Of a stretch of 64,000 nucleotides of DNA, positions 46,329 through 55,592 are shown piece by piece (positions within the stretch are counted from its first letter, which is position 1; every line of letters starts with the position of its first letter). The DNA comes from Syncephalis plumigaleata (taxonomy: Eukaryota > Zoopagomycota > Zoopagomycetes > Zoopagales > Piptocephalidaceae). Location of the stretch: assembly GCA_025201365.1 (NCBI GenBank), contig JAIXMF010000036.1:1-64000 (forward strand). Reading direction: 5' to 3'. Made by a program: the position numbers and the translations under genes. The notes under the pieces are model-generated. The model searched no databases. It was not told the DNA's origin and worked only from the letters and a program-made list of their open reading frames with translations.

Positions 46329-49300
46329 TTAGGATAATGGGATCGTGTGGAACTTCAACGTTCCTGTATTCGGCAGCCCGCCAGGTTCAAAGGTGAACCA
46401 TTGGCATTGAATTTTTGTCCAGGTTTTTTGGAATGTACTGACGGATTTGTGTCGTATAGCGTGACGTAAATCCGCTTCTATTTTCGATTTTATGGCTGAT
46501 TGCCATCTAGCAAGGATCGTAATACTAGGTGACGTGACTTGGCGTAACGCGTGCTCCACTTTTGCTCGATGGACTTGCCATACTGCTAGTGCGTGAAAGA
46601 GGCTGACGTTTGGCACATGTGATTGCCATTTTTGTAGGCCGTTCGTAATATCGTGTATGTTAAGCGATGTGTCTGTCGGGTGATTCGGCGCGATCGCTTT
46701 AAGGAAGAATGTTGCTAGTTGCCAGAATTCTGTTATGCGAGGGCATTCTAGAATAAAATGACGTTTCGTTTCTACGTGTTCTTGACAAACTGTACACATG
46801 TTAGAGTGACCTGGAATGATGTGCATCATTCTATCCCCCGTGAGGATCGCTGCGTGTTGAAACTTCCACATGTACGAGCTGTGCTTTGGCTCGATTGCTT
46901 TGTCGAACGTCTGGGACCATTCCATCATCGATGGGGAATCGTTCTGTATTTCTTCTTGGGTGTACCATCTTTCGGTTCTTGGTGGCGTGGTTTCCTGGTC
47001 ACATTGAAACAGGCGGCCGATTTTCGGTTTATAGAGGTCCAATTTGGTGTCTGCCATCTTCAGGAATCTGAAGGGTAGGAAGTCTGGAATGATTGTAAGG
47101 AAATCTGGCCGTACCCAATTCAGTCTAGTGTCTGTGATTGAAGCGTATTCCTCCCACGTCCAGCTATCGTCGTCCGGTGTATTGTGGCCTTTCAAGTGTT
47201 TCCATGTCTCTAACGTGTAGTCGAAGAATCTTTTGGATGGACCTGCTCTAAGTTGAATTTTGGGCTTTCGACTTGTACATATGATTGAGTGATGCTTATT
47301 TGCCTCCTTCAGTTTCTCCTTTAGTAACTCTTGAGCTGTAGGTGCCCATTTCGGTTGATTCTCCGGCTCATCTAGCATTTGTGCGATCCAGACCGCAAAA
47401 ATAGCTGTTGCCTGTTTACGTAGCGGTATCAAACCAACGCCTCCTGCCAGCTTTGGCTTCGTGATGATATCTTCCGCCACGAGGTTGAGTTTGTGTTTCC
47501 ATATAAATCTCTTTACACGTTGCTTTACTTTCGTTATAAAACCTTTAGAGAAGGGGATGATGTGGGCGGCGAACCATAATTTTGCTAGTAGACATGAATT
47601 TGTCAGGAGGACTCGACCTAGTAGCGATAAGCCGCGATCCTGCCATCTATCCGCGGTGACCTCTATACTGTTGAGCAACTTGGCTTCGGTTGCTTCAATT
47701 GCTATCCCTTTCCTTGTGAAGAGGATTCCGAGATATCTTGTTGATTCCCTTTCCGGTATAGGAGGATACGGTAAGACGAAATCTGGTGTGCCTAGTGGTA
47801 TTAAAACTGTTTTGTCCTCGTTTAGTCGTGCCGCTGATGCTTGTTCATGTAAATGAATGGCGTGACAGAACGTTCTGACATCCTGGTGAGAGCTAATTGC
47901 CACTGCTATGTCGTCCGCAAAAGCAAGGCATTTTAAAGGGTGTACCGGTAGGTTGATTCCGATGAGTCGTTGGCGTAATGTACATAAAAAAGGTTCGAGG
48001 ACAAAATTGTATATTATAGGAGAGAGAGGGTCACCTTGACGCAGCCCTTTATGTATCGGTATCCATGAAGACAGTAGTGGGCCCATACGAGCCGCTCCAT
48101 ATGCTTCTGCATTCATCATTTGAATTATCTTGCGTATTCTCGGTCCTATGTTGAATGCGGCTAAGCATCTGTCTAGGTACGATCGATCTACCCTGTCGTA
48201 AGCTTTCTGCTGGTCTAATAGTAGCAGTGCTCCGGAGGCTTCTTCCGGTTTAATAATACCGTATTGAATAGCAAAGTGTAGTGTGTGAAGGTTATCGAAG
48301 ATGGACCGATTTTTAATAAAACCTTTTTGCGAGTCGCCTATGCAGTGGTTAGCCGCTTTGTGCATGCGCTGTGTGATGATTCTCGTCAGGATCTTGATGT
48401 CGCAATCGGACAGAGCTATCGGGCGCCAGTTCGCTAATGATAGGAGATCACCTTGCTTTGGCAGCAGCAGAATGTGTATTCTTTTAAACGATAACGGGAA
48501 TTGCCCGTGCCTTATAAATTCGTTGTATAGCTTTGTTATAATAGGTGTCAATGTTGAGCTGAAACGTTTATAGAATTCATACGGTATGCCATCAGGTCCT
48601 GGGGCTTTGTTCCTGGGCGACTTCCGAATCGCTTCTGCTACTTCTTCTTCCGTGATTTCTGAATCTATCTCGTCTCGCATATCGTCGTTCAGCGTTTTTT
48701 CGATATTAGCTAGAAGCTCGTTTTGTGCTATCGAATTTGTATGCTCTGGCCCGAAGAGGTCTGTATAAAAATCCTGTACCACTTCGAAGATTTGCTCTGG
48801 TGTATCCACTCGTTGACCGTTGCTAGCGCGTAGTTCTCGTAACCAATCGAATTGCTTACGTCCTTTTAGGCACTTGAAGAAGTATTTCGTCGATCGCTCT
48901 CCTTCCTCTGTCCATCGAACGCGCGAATGTATACGTCTTGCTTCCGCTCGTCTGTGTGCGTTATTGGTGAGATCATTTTCTATCGTCGTAACCTGTTGTA
49001 GCCAATGATGAGTAGCCGCGCTGTCTCGTCTCCAGTCGGGAGGGTTGTTGTACAACTCCTGCAGCTTCTTACTCTTATCTTGCATGTGTTTGTTGATCTT
49101 GCGTTTGTGTTTGCCGGCGAAAGCGATGGAGTAGCCGCGTAGCGTGTTCTTGAAGAGATCCCATGCGTAAACGGAGCTAGTGAGTGTCGATTTCGGGATG
49201 CATTCAGGGTGGTCAACTCTGGTTTTGAGGGCGAGGATAGTGCGCTCCATATTTGCTATGTATTCATCTATTTCCAATAAACTTGTATTGAATCGCCACA

Positions 49301-50039
49301 CCGGTCGCCCTGGTAGCTTTGGCTTATTTGGACAGATGGTAGTACATAGTGGCCAGTGATCTGATCTTGGTGCCGTCAATACTCTAGGTAGACTGCACCT
49401 TCTCGCTACCGTCGATGTAGCTAGTATGTGGTCTATACGAGATCGACTGTCACCTGATGGGCTGCGCCTGGTATAGAGTTTGATGTCGGGATGATAGTAT
49501 CGTACAGTGTCTATCAAACGGAATTGCGTTATCACGTTTGAATAGTGAGCCCATTCGTCTCTTGGTTGTCGTGGCGGTGGTGCTCTATCTAAGTGAGGAT
49601 TCGGTGTGGCGTTGAGGTCGCCTAATACCATCATGTGAGGATGTGGGGTGATGACATGGCGTAGTGCTGTGCAGAAATCTGGCTGTTGAGGTGGATCAGC
49701 TGGCGCGTAGACGCAATATATAACCAGGACCGGCCATGGTATATTTGGTCCAACTATTTCCGCTCTTAACACTCTGCCGTCTAGGTATGGTGTAGGTGTG
49801 GAATTAAAAGATAACGAGGAGTGTGGGTTTAAAAGAATGCCTGTATAAGGAGTCCATGCTGCTGGTCCGCCCCATTGAGTAGTCCACCAGTGGTGATCAT
49901 TAGAACGAGCGTTTGTTTCCTGTAAGGCGATAATGTCTATGTTTTCGTTTTTAATGTGTGTGAAAGTGATTGATCTATTATCGGAGTCACGTATACGGTT
50001 GACGTTCCATGTTGCGATATGTATATTACGTGTCGTCAT
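46329..50039 (-). CDS. LINE ORF2: AP-endonuclease and reverse transcriptase
   Basis: 1236 residues. An N-terminal apurinic-type endonuclease (HIATWNVNRIRD, IALQETNARSNDHHWW, LGDLNATPNPHLD, SRIDHILAT, PRSDHWPL) is followed by a reverse transcriptase (NKAPGPDGIPYEFYKRF, NWRPIALSDCDIKILTRI, KGLRQGDPLSPIIYNFVLEP, LAFADDIAVAI). A C-terminal zf-RVT cysteine-histidine motif follows (CTVCQEHVETKRHFILECP). Together these nick target DNA and prime reverse transcription on it. The start codon overlaps the ORF1 stop (TAATG), which implies coupled re-initiation. All catalytic motifs I looked for are present. Confidence 0.93.
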   Translation of the reverse strand: MTTRNIHIATWNVNRIRDSDNRSITFTHIKNENIDIIALQETNARSNDHHWWTTQWGGPAAWTPYTGILLNPHSSLSFNSTPTPYLDGRVLRAEIVGPNIPWPVLVIYCVYAPADPPQQPDFCTALRHVITPHPHMMVLGDLNATPNPHLDRAPPPRQPRDEWAHYSNVITQFRLIDTVRYYHPDIKLYTRRSPSGDSRSRIDHILATSTVARRCSLPRVLTAPRSDHWPLCTTICPNKPKLPGRPVWRFNTSLLEIDEYIANMERTILALKTRVDHPECIPKSTLTSSVYAWDLFKNTLRGYSIAFAGKHKRKINKHMQDKSKKLQELYNNPPDWRRDSAATHHWLQQVTTIENDLTNNAHRRAEARRIHSRVRWTEEGERSTKYFFKCLKGRKQFDWLRELRASNGQRVDTPEQIFEVVQDFYTDLFGPEHTNSIAQNELLANIEKTLNDDMRDEIDSEITEEEVAEAIRKSPRNKAPGPDGIPYEFYKRFSSTLTPIITKLYNEFIRHGQFPLSFKRIHILLLPKQGDLLSLANWRPIALSDCDIKILTRIITQRMHKAANHCIGDSQKGFIKNRSIFDNLHTLHFAIQYGIIKPEEASGALLLLDQQKAYDRVDRSYLDRCLAAFNIGPRIRKIIQMMNAEAYGAARMGPLLSSWIPIHKGLRQGDPLSPIIYNFVLEPFLCTLRQRLIGINLPVHPLKCLAFADDIAVAISSHQDVRTFCHAIHLHEQASAARLNEDKTVLIPLGTPDFVLPYPPIPERESTRYLGILFTRKGIAIEATEAKLLNSIEVTADRWQDRGLSLLGRVLLTNSCLLAKLWFAAHIIPFSKGFITKVKQRVKRFIWKHKLNLVAEDIITKPKLAGGVGLIPLRKQATAIFAVWIAQMLDEPENQPKWAPTAQELLKEKLKEANKHHSIICTSRKPKIQLRAGPSKRFFDYTLETWKHLKGHNTPDDDSWTWEEYASITDTRLNWVRPDFLTIIPDFLPFRFLKMADTKLDLYKPKIGRLFQCDQETTPPRTERWYTQEEIQNDSPSMMEWSQTFDKAIEPKHSSYMWKFQHAAILTGDRMMHIIPGHSNMCTVCQEHVETKRHFILECPRITEFWQLATFFLKAIAPNHPTDTSLNIHDITNGLQKWQSHVPNVSLFHALAVWQVHRAKVEHALRQVTSPSITILARWQSAIKSKIEADLRHAIRHKSVSTFQKTWTKIQCQWFTFEPGGLPNTGTLKFHTIPLS

Positions 50040-51715
50040 TATTGATTGAGTGAATGATTGCTGTCCATTGTTGGTGGACTGGTGGTGGACGTGGTGGTGT
50101 ACGTGGTGGTAGCTGTGTTCATAGATGATTCATTGTGTTGTGTTTGGGTATGTTGCGTTGCACTGGACGGGTATTCCAGGATAGAGCTTGGGTTATCCTC
50201 GTTTGCCGTAGGGCTGACCTCGTTCTCAAAGCTGTCGACCATCTCTACTATGTGTTCTGTCTGCTTTGCGGGTGTGCCTTGTTCGGCTGAGTGAATCTCC
50301 GGAGCTAGGAGTGGGGTTGACGGGACTGTGGATGGGCTCACGACGTTCATCAAAGGAGCAACTTCCTTAATAAGTGTGGGTTGTGGGCCGGTGTTATTGG
50401 ATTTGGTGTGTTTCTTCGTGATTTTTGATTGCGTTGTATATGGATGTGAGTTGCTTTGGGGAGGTGCTGGTGTCGTTTTCCGGACAGCTTTCCTCTTCCG
50501 TAGCGGGCGGCCTTGCAACTTAGCGTCCAGACTCTCTCGCAACTCGCCGATCGTCCTCCGCTTGGCCTCCTTCTTCGGTGCTGTCCTCCTGTCGACGTCC
50601 TTCATCTCGTCATCTTCGTCTTCCTCCTCTGTTAGATATTGATCCTCTGCTAGATCTTCATCCATATCACTCAGTACTTCGAATGAATTCGTAGACGGCT
50701 GAATTGTCTGCTCCTTTGGCGACGGAGGAGGAGGAGAATTTGGCCGATGTCCAACTTGAGTGAAGTGTTCCTCATCTTGTGGGCTATCTTCCTCAAGCGG
50801 TTGGATGGATGTGCTGGTCGAGGGTTGTTCGAGTAATGTAGCAGGCTGTGCGTCGTCTTCACCATTAGCAACTGATGGTGGCGCACTGTCCTCGTGTTGT
50901 TCCGCCTGTTGGTCGGTTGGGCGGTTATTATTTTGACGGAAACGTTTACGTATGTTCGTGCAATCATCCGTTTGGTGATCCGGTTGTTTGCAGATTCGAC
51001 ACGCTGTACGTTTTTGTTTCCAATAGACGTTAGCTTGAGTGTTTATAACTTGTATTCTGCTGGGGAATACCTCTGGTAACGTGGATGTAGATGTAGGCAA
51101 TATTATTATATCCGCTCTACGTACGAATATTCTACCTTTACCAATAGTGTGAATAGCCGTATCTAACACGGTTCCATATTGAGAGAAGGTCTCAATCAGA
51201 GCTTTGGTAAGAGTGACTGCGTCAGTAGCTGGTAAATCTGTGGCAGTGGCTGACAGTACCTGGTCATCCGCTGCATATAATCTTTGTAATGGAATTTGTT
51301 GGTTCTTGTATGTAATACCGGTGTTTAGAAAACCCAATAATAACTCTTCCGATTTCATGGAGAAAGTTACAGTCAGTTGACGTTTGGAGGGGTCTCCGTA
51401 CTCCGCTGCATCACCTACCGTATCTGCTACGTGATCTAATGCTTCATTCCATTCATTTTGAAAAGCGTTTAAGTCGCAATGTAGGGTATAGGTGTATGCG
51501 TAGTTGGCTACATGAGGAGGAGAAAAGTATTGTAAGGGCGCGCCTATTTCCGCCTCTCGCAGATGAAACGTGCTCCATTTTCCATATACTGAACGATTTT
51601 TTTGATTTCTTTTTTGAGCTGTTGGGGGAGGCAGATCCGGTTGACCGGCAGCGTCTCTATATGATCGAGGCTGAGCATATATGGACTCATTGCTGTTTTG
51701 CGGAACTGCAATCAT
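50039..51715 (-). CDS. LINE ORF1: RNA-binding protein with CCHC knuckle
   Basis: 558 residues from the ATG at 51715 (MIAVPQNSNESIYAQPRS). A folded N-terminal half, which could include an RRM-like module, is followed by one CCHC zinc knuckle CRICKQPDHQTDDC (C-x2-C-x4-H-x4-C). The C-terminal half is long, acidic and then Ser/Thr/Pro-rich (DMDEDLAEDQYLTEEEDEDD). It would coat the LINE RNA. The frame stays open upstream to about 51754 but has no ATG there. Its stop overlaps the ORF2 start. Confidence 0.85.
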   Translation of the reverse strand: MIAVPQNSNESIYAQPRSYRDAAGQPDLPPPTAQKRNQKNRSVYGKWSTFHLREAEIGAPLQYFSPPHVANYAYTYTLHCDLNAFQNEWNEALDHVADTVGDAAEYGDPSKRQLTVTFSMKSEELLLGFLNTGITYKNQQIPLQRLYAADDQVLSATATDLPATDAVTLTKALIETFSQYGTVLDTAIHTIGKGRIFVRRADIIILPTSTSTLPEVFPSRIQVINTQANVYWKQKRTACRICKQPDHQTDDCTNIRKRFRQNNNRPTDQQAEQHEDSAPPSVANGEDDAQPATLLEQPSTSTSIQPLEEDSPQDEEHFTQVGHRPNSPPPPSPKEQTIQPSTNSFEVLSDMDEDLAEDQYLTEEEDEDDEMKDVDRRTAPKKEAKRRTIGELRESLDAKLQGRPLRKRKAVRKTTPAPPQSNSHPYTTQSKITKKHTKSNNTGPQPTLIKEVAPLMNVVSPSTVPSTPLLAPEIHSAEQGTPAKQTEHIVEMVDSFENEVSPTANEDNPSSILEYPSSATQHTQTQHNESSMNTATTTYTTTSTTSPPTMDSNHSLNQ

Positions 51716-51752
51716 GATTAGCTTTTGCGCCTTCGGCGGAACGTCGAGGCGC

Positions 51753-52612
51753 AAAAGAGAGAATAAATGTCAAACGAGTTGACGAGCAATAACGGTAAAG
51801 AGAGAATAAATGTCAAACGAGTTGACGAGCAATAACGGTAAAGAGAGAATAAATGTCAAACGAGTTGACGAGCAATAACGGTAAAGAGAGAATAAATGTC
51901 AAACGAGTTGACGAGCAATAACGGTAAAGAGAGAATAAATGTCAAACGAGTTGACGAGCAATAACGGTAAAGAGAGAATAAATGTCAAACGAGTTGACGA
52001 GCAATAACGGTAAAGAGAGAATAAATGTCAAACGAGTTGACGAGCAATAACGGTAAAGAGAGAATAAATGTCAAACGAGTTGACGAGCAATAACGGTAAA
52101 GAGAGAATAAATGTCAAACGAGTTGACGAGCAATAACGGTAAAGAGAGAATAAATGTCAAACGAGTTGACGAGCAATAACGGTAAAGAGAGAATAAATGT
52201 CAAACGAGTTGACGAGCAATAACGGTAAAGAGAGAATAAATGTCAAACGAGTTGACGAGCAATAACGGTAAAGAGAGAATAAATGTCAAACGAGTTGACG
52301 AGCAATAACGGTAAAGAGAGAATAAATGTCAAACGAGTTGACGAGCAATAACGGTAAAGAGAGAATAAATGTCAAACGAGTTGACGAGCAATAACGGTAA
52401 AGAGAGAATAAATGTCAAACGAGTTGACGAGCAATAACGGTAAAGAGAGAATAAATGTCAAACGAGTTGACGAGCAATAACGGTAAAGAGAGAATAAATG
52501 TCAAACGAGTTGACGAGCAATAACGGTAAAGAGAGAATAAATGTCAAACGAGTTGACGAGCAATAACGGTAAAGAGAGAATAAATGTCAAACGAGTTGAC
52601 GAGCAATAACGG
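51753..52612. repeat. 43-bp perfect tandem array forming the LINE 5' end
   Basis: About 20 head-to-tail copies of one 43-bp unit containing GAGAGAATAAATGTCAAACG and ending CAATAACGGT. The phase is constant (GACGAGC recurs every 43 bases) and I saw no variant copies. The array starts at the LINE ORF1 end and stops exactly at the target-site duplication. It therefore belongs to the LINE and occupies the place of its promoter, like the monomers of mouse L1. Confidence 0.92.
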
Positions 52613-52696
52613 TCAAATCTAGGTGGAGATTCGTTAAAGTGAGGAAATCCTACTGTGAAGTTCATATATCACAGGAGCGGATTACATTTTTGTGAA

Positions 52697-52769
52697 GCCT
52701 TCTTGGCTCAGTTGGCAGAGCGTCTGCCTAGTAAGCAGAAGGTCGGCGGTTCGATTCCGCCAGAAGGCA
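52697..52769 (+). tRNA. tRNA-Thr (anticodon AGT)
   Basis: 73 nt without an intron. Acceptor ends GCCTTCT and AGAAGGC pair fully, followed by A. The D arm carries GGCTCAGTTGGCAGAGC (A box), the anticodon stem TCTGC/GCAGA holds loop CTAGTAA (anticodon AGT), and the T arm is GGCGGTTCGATTCCGCC (B box). A T run for pol III termination is not immediate: TTTTG lies about 7 bp downstream and TTTTTTTT at about 52807. The Ty3/Gypsy element ends 10 bp upstream. Confidence 0.95.
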
Positions 52770-53197
52770 GTCACGTTTTGCTGCAGCTTTCTTTTGTTGG
52801 ATATGCTTTTTTTTGCTGAGAATAGCTTTATTTGCTGCGGTATAGTAGCGTAGAAGTGTAGCAGTGGAAGCAGGGAGTAGTTTTACGTAAAAACAAGTTA
52901 CTTACGTTGTTATTTATCTCGGCAACTCAGTATGAATCATACCAAGCGTGCTTATGACCGTTTTAACACATGGACGCGTGACTCTGCCCGAATTCCTGTC
53001 ATACTCGTACATGTCGGAGTCATCATCACGTTTTTATTTGGTAGCATGTGCCTTGACTGAGCTTTTCTCACTCATTCTCTTGTAACACCGCATACTCGCT
53101 CGCTCTTTTCAGTACCTTACTCTTTTTCTTTCTTTTAGTTTACTCTCACTCTCACTTTTTGTTTTTCTTCTTCTACTACTGCCTCTAATACTTCAGC
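52770..53197. other. Intergenic, upstream of the first BRI3-like gene
   Basis: Includes pol III termination-type T runs and then a strongly pyrimidine-rich leader from about 53060 to the start codon at 53198. No gene is seen. Confidence 0.5.
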
Positions 53198-53533
53198 ATG
53201 GGCGAGAATACCGCATATTTCAACCAGCAACAGCAGCAGCAACAAGGACAAAGTCCCACCCCAGCACATCCGGCCAATATGCACGAAAGCACTGGCTTAC
53301 CACCGCCACCGCCACCACAGGCTCAATATCAAATGCAACCACAAATGATTATGGTACCAGCTGGTGCAGTGCCAGCGGGTCACGCTTGCATCGATGGAGG
53401 TGCTCACAACTGGGCGAAAGACTACACGCTTTGCGGTATTTGTTGGTTAATTTGGTGCTTCCCTTGTGGTTTACTTTGCTGCTACCTTAATGCCGATCAG
53501 AAGTGCACCAAATGCCAGCAAGTCATCAGTTAA
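53198..53533 (+). CDS. BRI3-like small membrane protein with Gln/Pro-rich N-terminus (paralogue 1)
   Basis: Single exon, 111 residues. The first 60 residues are Gln- and Pro-rich (a Q7 run and a P6 run). The C-terminal 50 have the pattern HACIDGGAHNWAKDYTLCGI, CWLIWCFPCGLLCCY, CTKCQQ. The elements C..G.......T..GI, FPCGL.CC and a final CxxC match the BRI3-type cysteine domain, which carries a short membrane-associated hydrophobic segment. It is paralogous to the gene at 54423. Function is unknown; the animal protein sits on endolysosomal membranes, so a membrane role is plausible. Confidence 0.65.
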   Translation: MGENTAYFNQQQQQQQGQSPTPAHPANMHESTGLPPPPPPQAQYQMQPQMIMVPAGAVPAGHACIDGGAHNWAKDYTLCGICWLIWCFPCGLLCCYLNADQKCTKCQQVIS

Positions 53534-54422
53534 TCCAATTAGCGTTATAAGCATTTCATTACTATTTCATTACTATTTCACTATCCTATTTCTATTCTAT
53601 TGATTCGTCATCTACGGATATATATATTATCATGAGATACCATTATTATTTGCTATAAAAATTAATGATTGAATTTATTGAAACACCCTCAACATTATGT
53701 TTACATTTAGCACACTAACTACTACTCACTCCTAATAAACTATTGCTCAATCATGTTTACTTGTATATAGCCTTAGCGGCGTTTGAGGTACCGTGGTGAT
53801 AACAATGTTCGTGTTACCACCAGAGGCGTGCTCGATGATTCAGGTTGAAGCACGTTGTGTGGCGTGCACATGGAAAGAAAGCGATACACCACCTCCTTTT
53901 GCTATTGAGCAGGTTATGTCGCGAATACAAAGAAAGGGAATAATGGCGTTGAGGGGAGGTAAACAATAACAACAATAGCGACGATGCTGATAATTGTATG
54001 TGAACCAACACACCGCCAAATGGCGCGTTATTTGGCTTAAAACAGGGAGGATGTTGAGAGAGAAATAGGCAGCAGGCCAAAAATAGAAATTTGTACGCTT
54101 CGGTGGTAACATAATACGCCAATCACACAGCAGGTTTCTTGTACGCGCAGTGGATTCAAAATCCACATTAACCAGTATGCACGAATTTACCGAACGTAGT
54201 GCACGAGTTAAACGTGCAATGCCTGTACGTATTACGCACAGCGACTTGACAACCTTATAAAGCACCTGTTGCTTTCTCCCTACCGCAGATGTATCGCTAT
54301 CATAATCTCGAGTATTTTTTTTGTTATTTTGCATCCGTTTTACTACCTACATTTGCATTCGTTTTACGTGCATATTCTTCCATTTCTTATTATTTCAACC
54401 AAGCAATCATATCTAGCTCAAT
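53534..54422. other. Intergenic between the two BRI3-like paralogues
   Basis: Contains a TTATAAAG TATA-like motif at about 54256-54263, about 160 bp before the start at 54423, and a near-palindrome GTGGATTCAAAATCCAC at about 54150-54166 that could be a regulatory site. The 164-residue minus-strand frame at 53840-54334 overlaps these promoter signals and looks spurious. Confidence 0.45.
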
Positions 54423-55592
54423 ATGGATTTTGGTGGTATGGATTTTTCTGGCGGCACTGATTTTACTGGAGGAATGGATTTTACTGGAGGCGGTACGGAT
54501 TTCACTAGCGGTGGCATGGATTTTACCGGAGGAGGCATGGATTTCACTGGCGCTGGTATGGATTTCACTGGCGGAGGCATGGATCTTACTGGCGGCATGG
54601 GCTATGGTGATGGTACAGACTTCAGTGCTATGGGCTATGGCGATGGTATGCAGCTTGGCCATGATACTGCTACCTACGACAACATGCATTGTGGCAATAT
54701 GGGTGACCATGCGGCAACTTACAATGGACACGATCTTAATGCCACCGACTTTCTCAATCAAGATGCTACCGCCAATGCCAACAACCATGGACTATCTGAA
54801 ATAACAGTAGCAAATGGACCTGTTCATGACGGCGATGCCAATAATCATGGTTTATCTGAAATAACAGTGGCGAATGGACCTGTTCACGACGGCAATGCCG
54901 ATAATAATGAGCAGCAAGCGTCTGACAATTTTGTTGCATTTGCAAATGGTGTTCATAATGGACTGCAACAACACAACAAGCCCAACAAGCCACACAAGCC
55001 GAACAAGCCAGATAAACATAATAAGCCGCCAAAACCGAATCAGCATAATCACGTTCACTCAGCGCATTCCATGCCTGTTTACACGTATGCCACCGTGCCG
55101 GGTGTAGCTGCTACCACTTCACATGCCATTCCTGTATACAATACGGTAACGGGTGTACCGCAATCGTATATGATGGCAGTCCCCGCTACTGCTGCTGCTG
55201 TTCAACATACAGTGCCGGTAATTCATCCTGCGATAGTACCACCCACTATGATGTCGCCTGTTGCGCATGCTGGTGTTCATAGTAATCATGGCAATATGCA
55301 GTATGGACTGAAACCACAACAGCCTGTACAACCCGTTATGGTTGCACCATCACTTGGTCATCATCCTCATAAACCGATGACTTATCCGACTGGTGTAGGC
55401 GTCAACACGATGGCTGCTGCTGGCAATTTAGGCAGTGGTGGCTGTATCAATGGCATGCCTCATCGTTGGAATAAGGAGTACACGACATTGGGACTTGCCC
55501 TAGCATTTTGTCTATTTCCCTGTGGTCTAATCTGCTGCCAAAATAGTGCCTATATGCAATGCAGTCAATGTCATCAAACTAAGAAGGAGTAA
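54423..55592 (+). CDS. BRI3-like protein with Gly/Asp/Phe repeat N-terminus (paralogue 2)
   Basis: Single exon, 389 residues. The N-terminus (1-65) is at least eight copies of GG-MDFTGG-like heptads. Next comes a tandem pair of 21-residue units beginning NNHGLSEITVANGPVHDG (about 119-160). A His/Lys/Pro-rich stretch (HNKPNKPHKPNKPDKHNKP) and a His/Val/Ala/Pro-rich region follow. The last 50 residues repeat the BRI3-type cysteine domain of its neighbour: GGCINGMPHRWNKEYTTLGL, LFPCGLICC and CSQCHQ. The disordered repeat head with a membrane-anchored tail suggests a surface or scaffold role, but this is inference. Tandem duplication with the 53198 gene is clear. Confidence 0.7.
   Translation: MDFGGMDFSGGTDFTGGMDFTGGGTDFTSGGMDFTGGGMDFTGAGMDFTGGGMDLTGGMGYGDGTDFSAMGYGDGMQLGHDTATYDNMHCGNMGDHAATYNGHDLNATDFLNQDATANANNHGLSEITVANGPVHDGDANNHGLSEITVANGPVHDGNADNNEQQASDNFVAFANGVHNGLQQHNKPNKPHKPNKPDKHNKPPKPNQHNHVHSAHSMPVYTYATVPGVAATTSHAIPVYNTVTGVPQSYMMAVPATAAAVQHTVPVIHPAIVPPTMMSPVAHAGVHSNHGNMQYGLKPQQPVQPVMVAPSLGHHPHKPMTYPTGVGVNTMAAAGNLGSGGCINGMPHRWNKEYTTLGLALAFCLFPCGLICCQNSAYMQCSQCHQTKKE

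Larger units (their letters stand above)
46196..52612 (-). mobile_element. Full-length non-LTR retrotransposon (LINE, L1/Tx1-like) nested in the LTR
   Basis: 6.4 kb bounded by TCAAATCTAGGTGGAGATT at 46177-46195 and 52613-52631, a 19-bp target-site duplication. Reading on the minus strand: a 5' region of about 20 tandem 43-bp units, ORF1 (RNA-binding), ORF2 (endonuclease and reverse transcriptase), a short 3' UTR and a poly-A tail (T run at 46194-46208). Both frames are open, so the element could be active. Clade placement from motifs alone is tentative. Confidence 0.9.
39845..52686 (-). mobile_element. Ty3/Gypsy LTR retrotransposon, young, with later elements nested in its 5' LTR
   Basis: 500-bp LTRs begin TGTAA and end TTACA. 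The 3' LTR is 39845-40344. The 5' LTR is at 45005-45439 and resumes after a 7.2-kb nested block, ending at 52686. The parts of the two LTRs I compared by eye look identical, so insertion is recent. Flanks share TTTT as a short target duplication. A primer-binding site (44983-45000, starting TGGTGCTCAC on the minus strand) lies next to the 5' LTR. The internal gag-pol frame looks whole. The element ends 10 bp from a tRNA-Thr gene. I see no chromodomain at the integrase C-terminus. Confidence 0.92.

Noticed and set aside
53840-54334. 164-residue minus-strand frame
   Set aside because: It overlaps the TATA-like motif and leader of the second BRI3-like gene, has no recognisable domain and lacks splice support.
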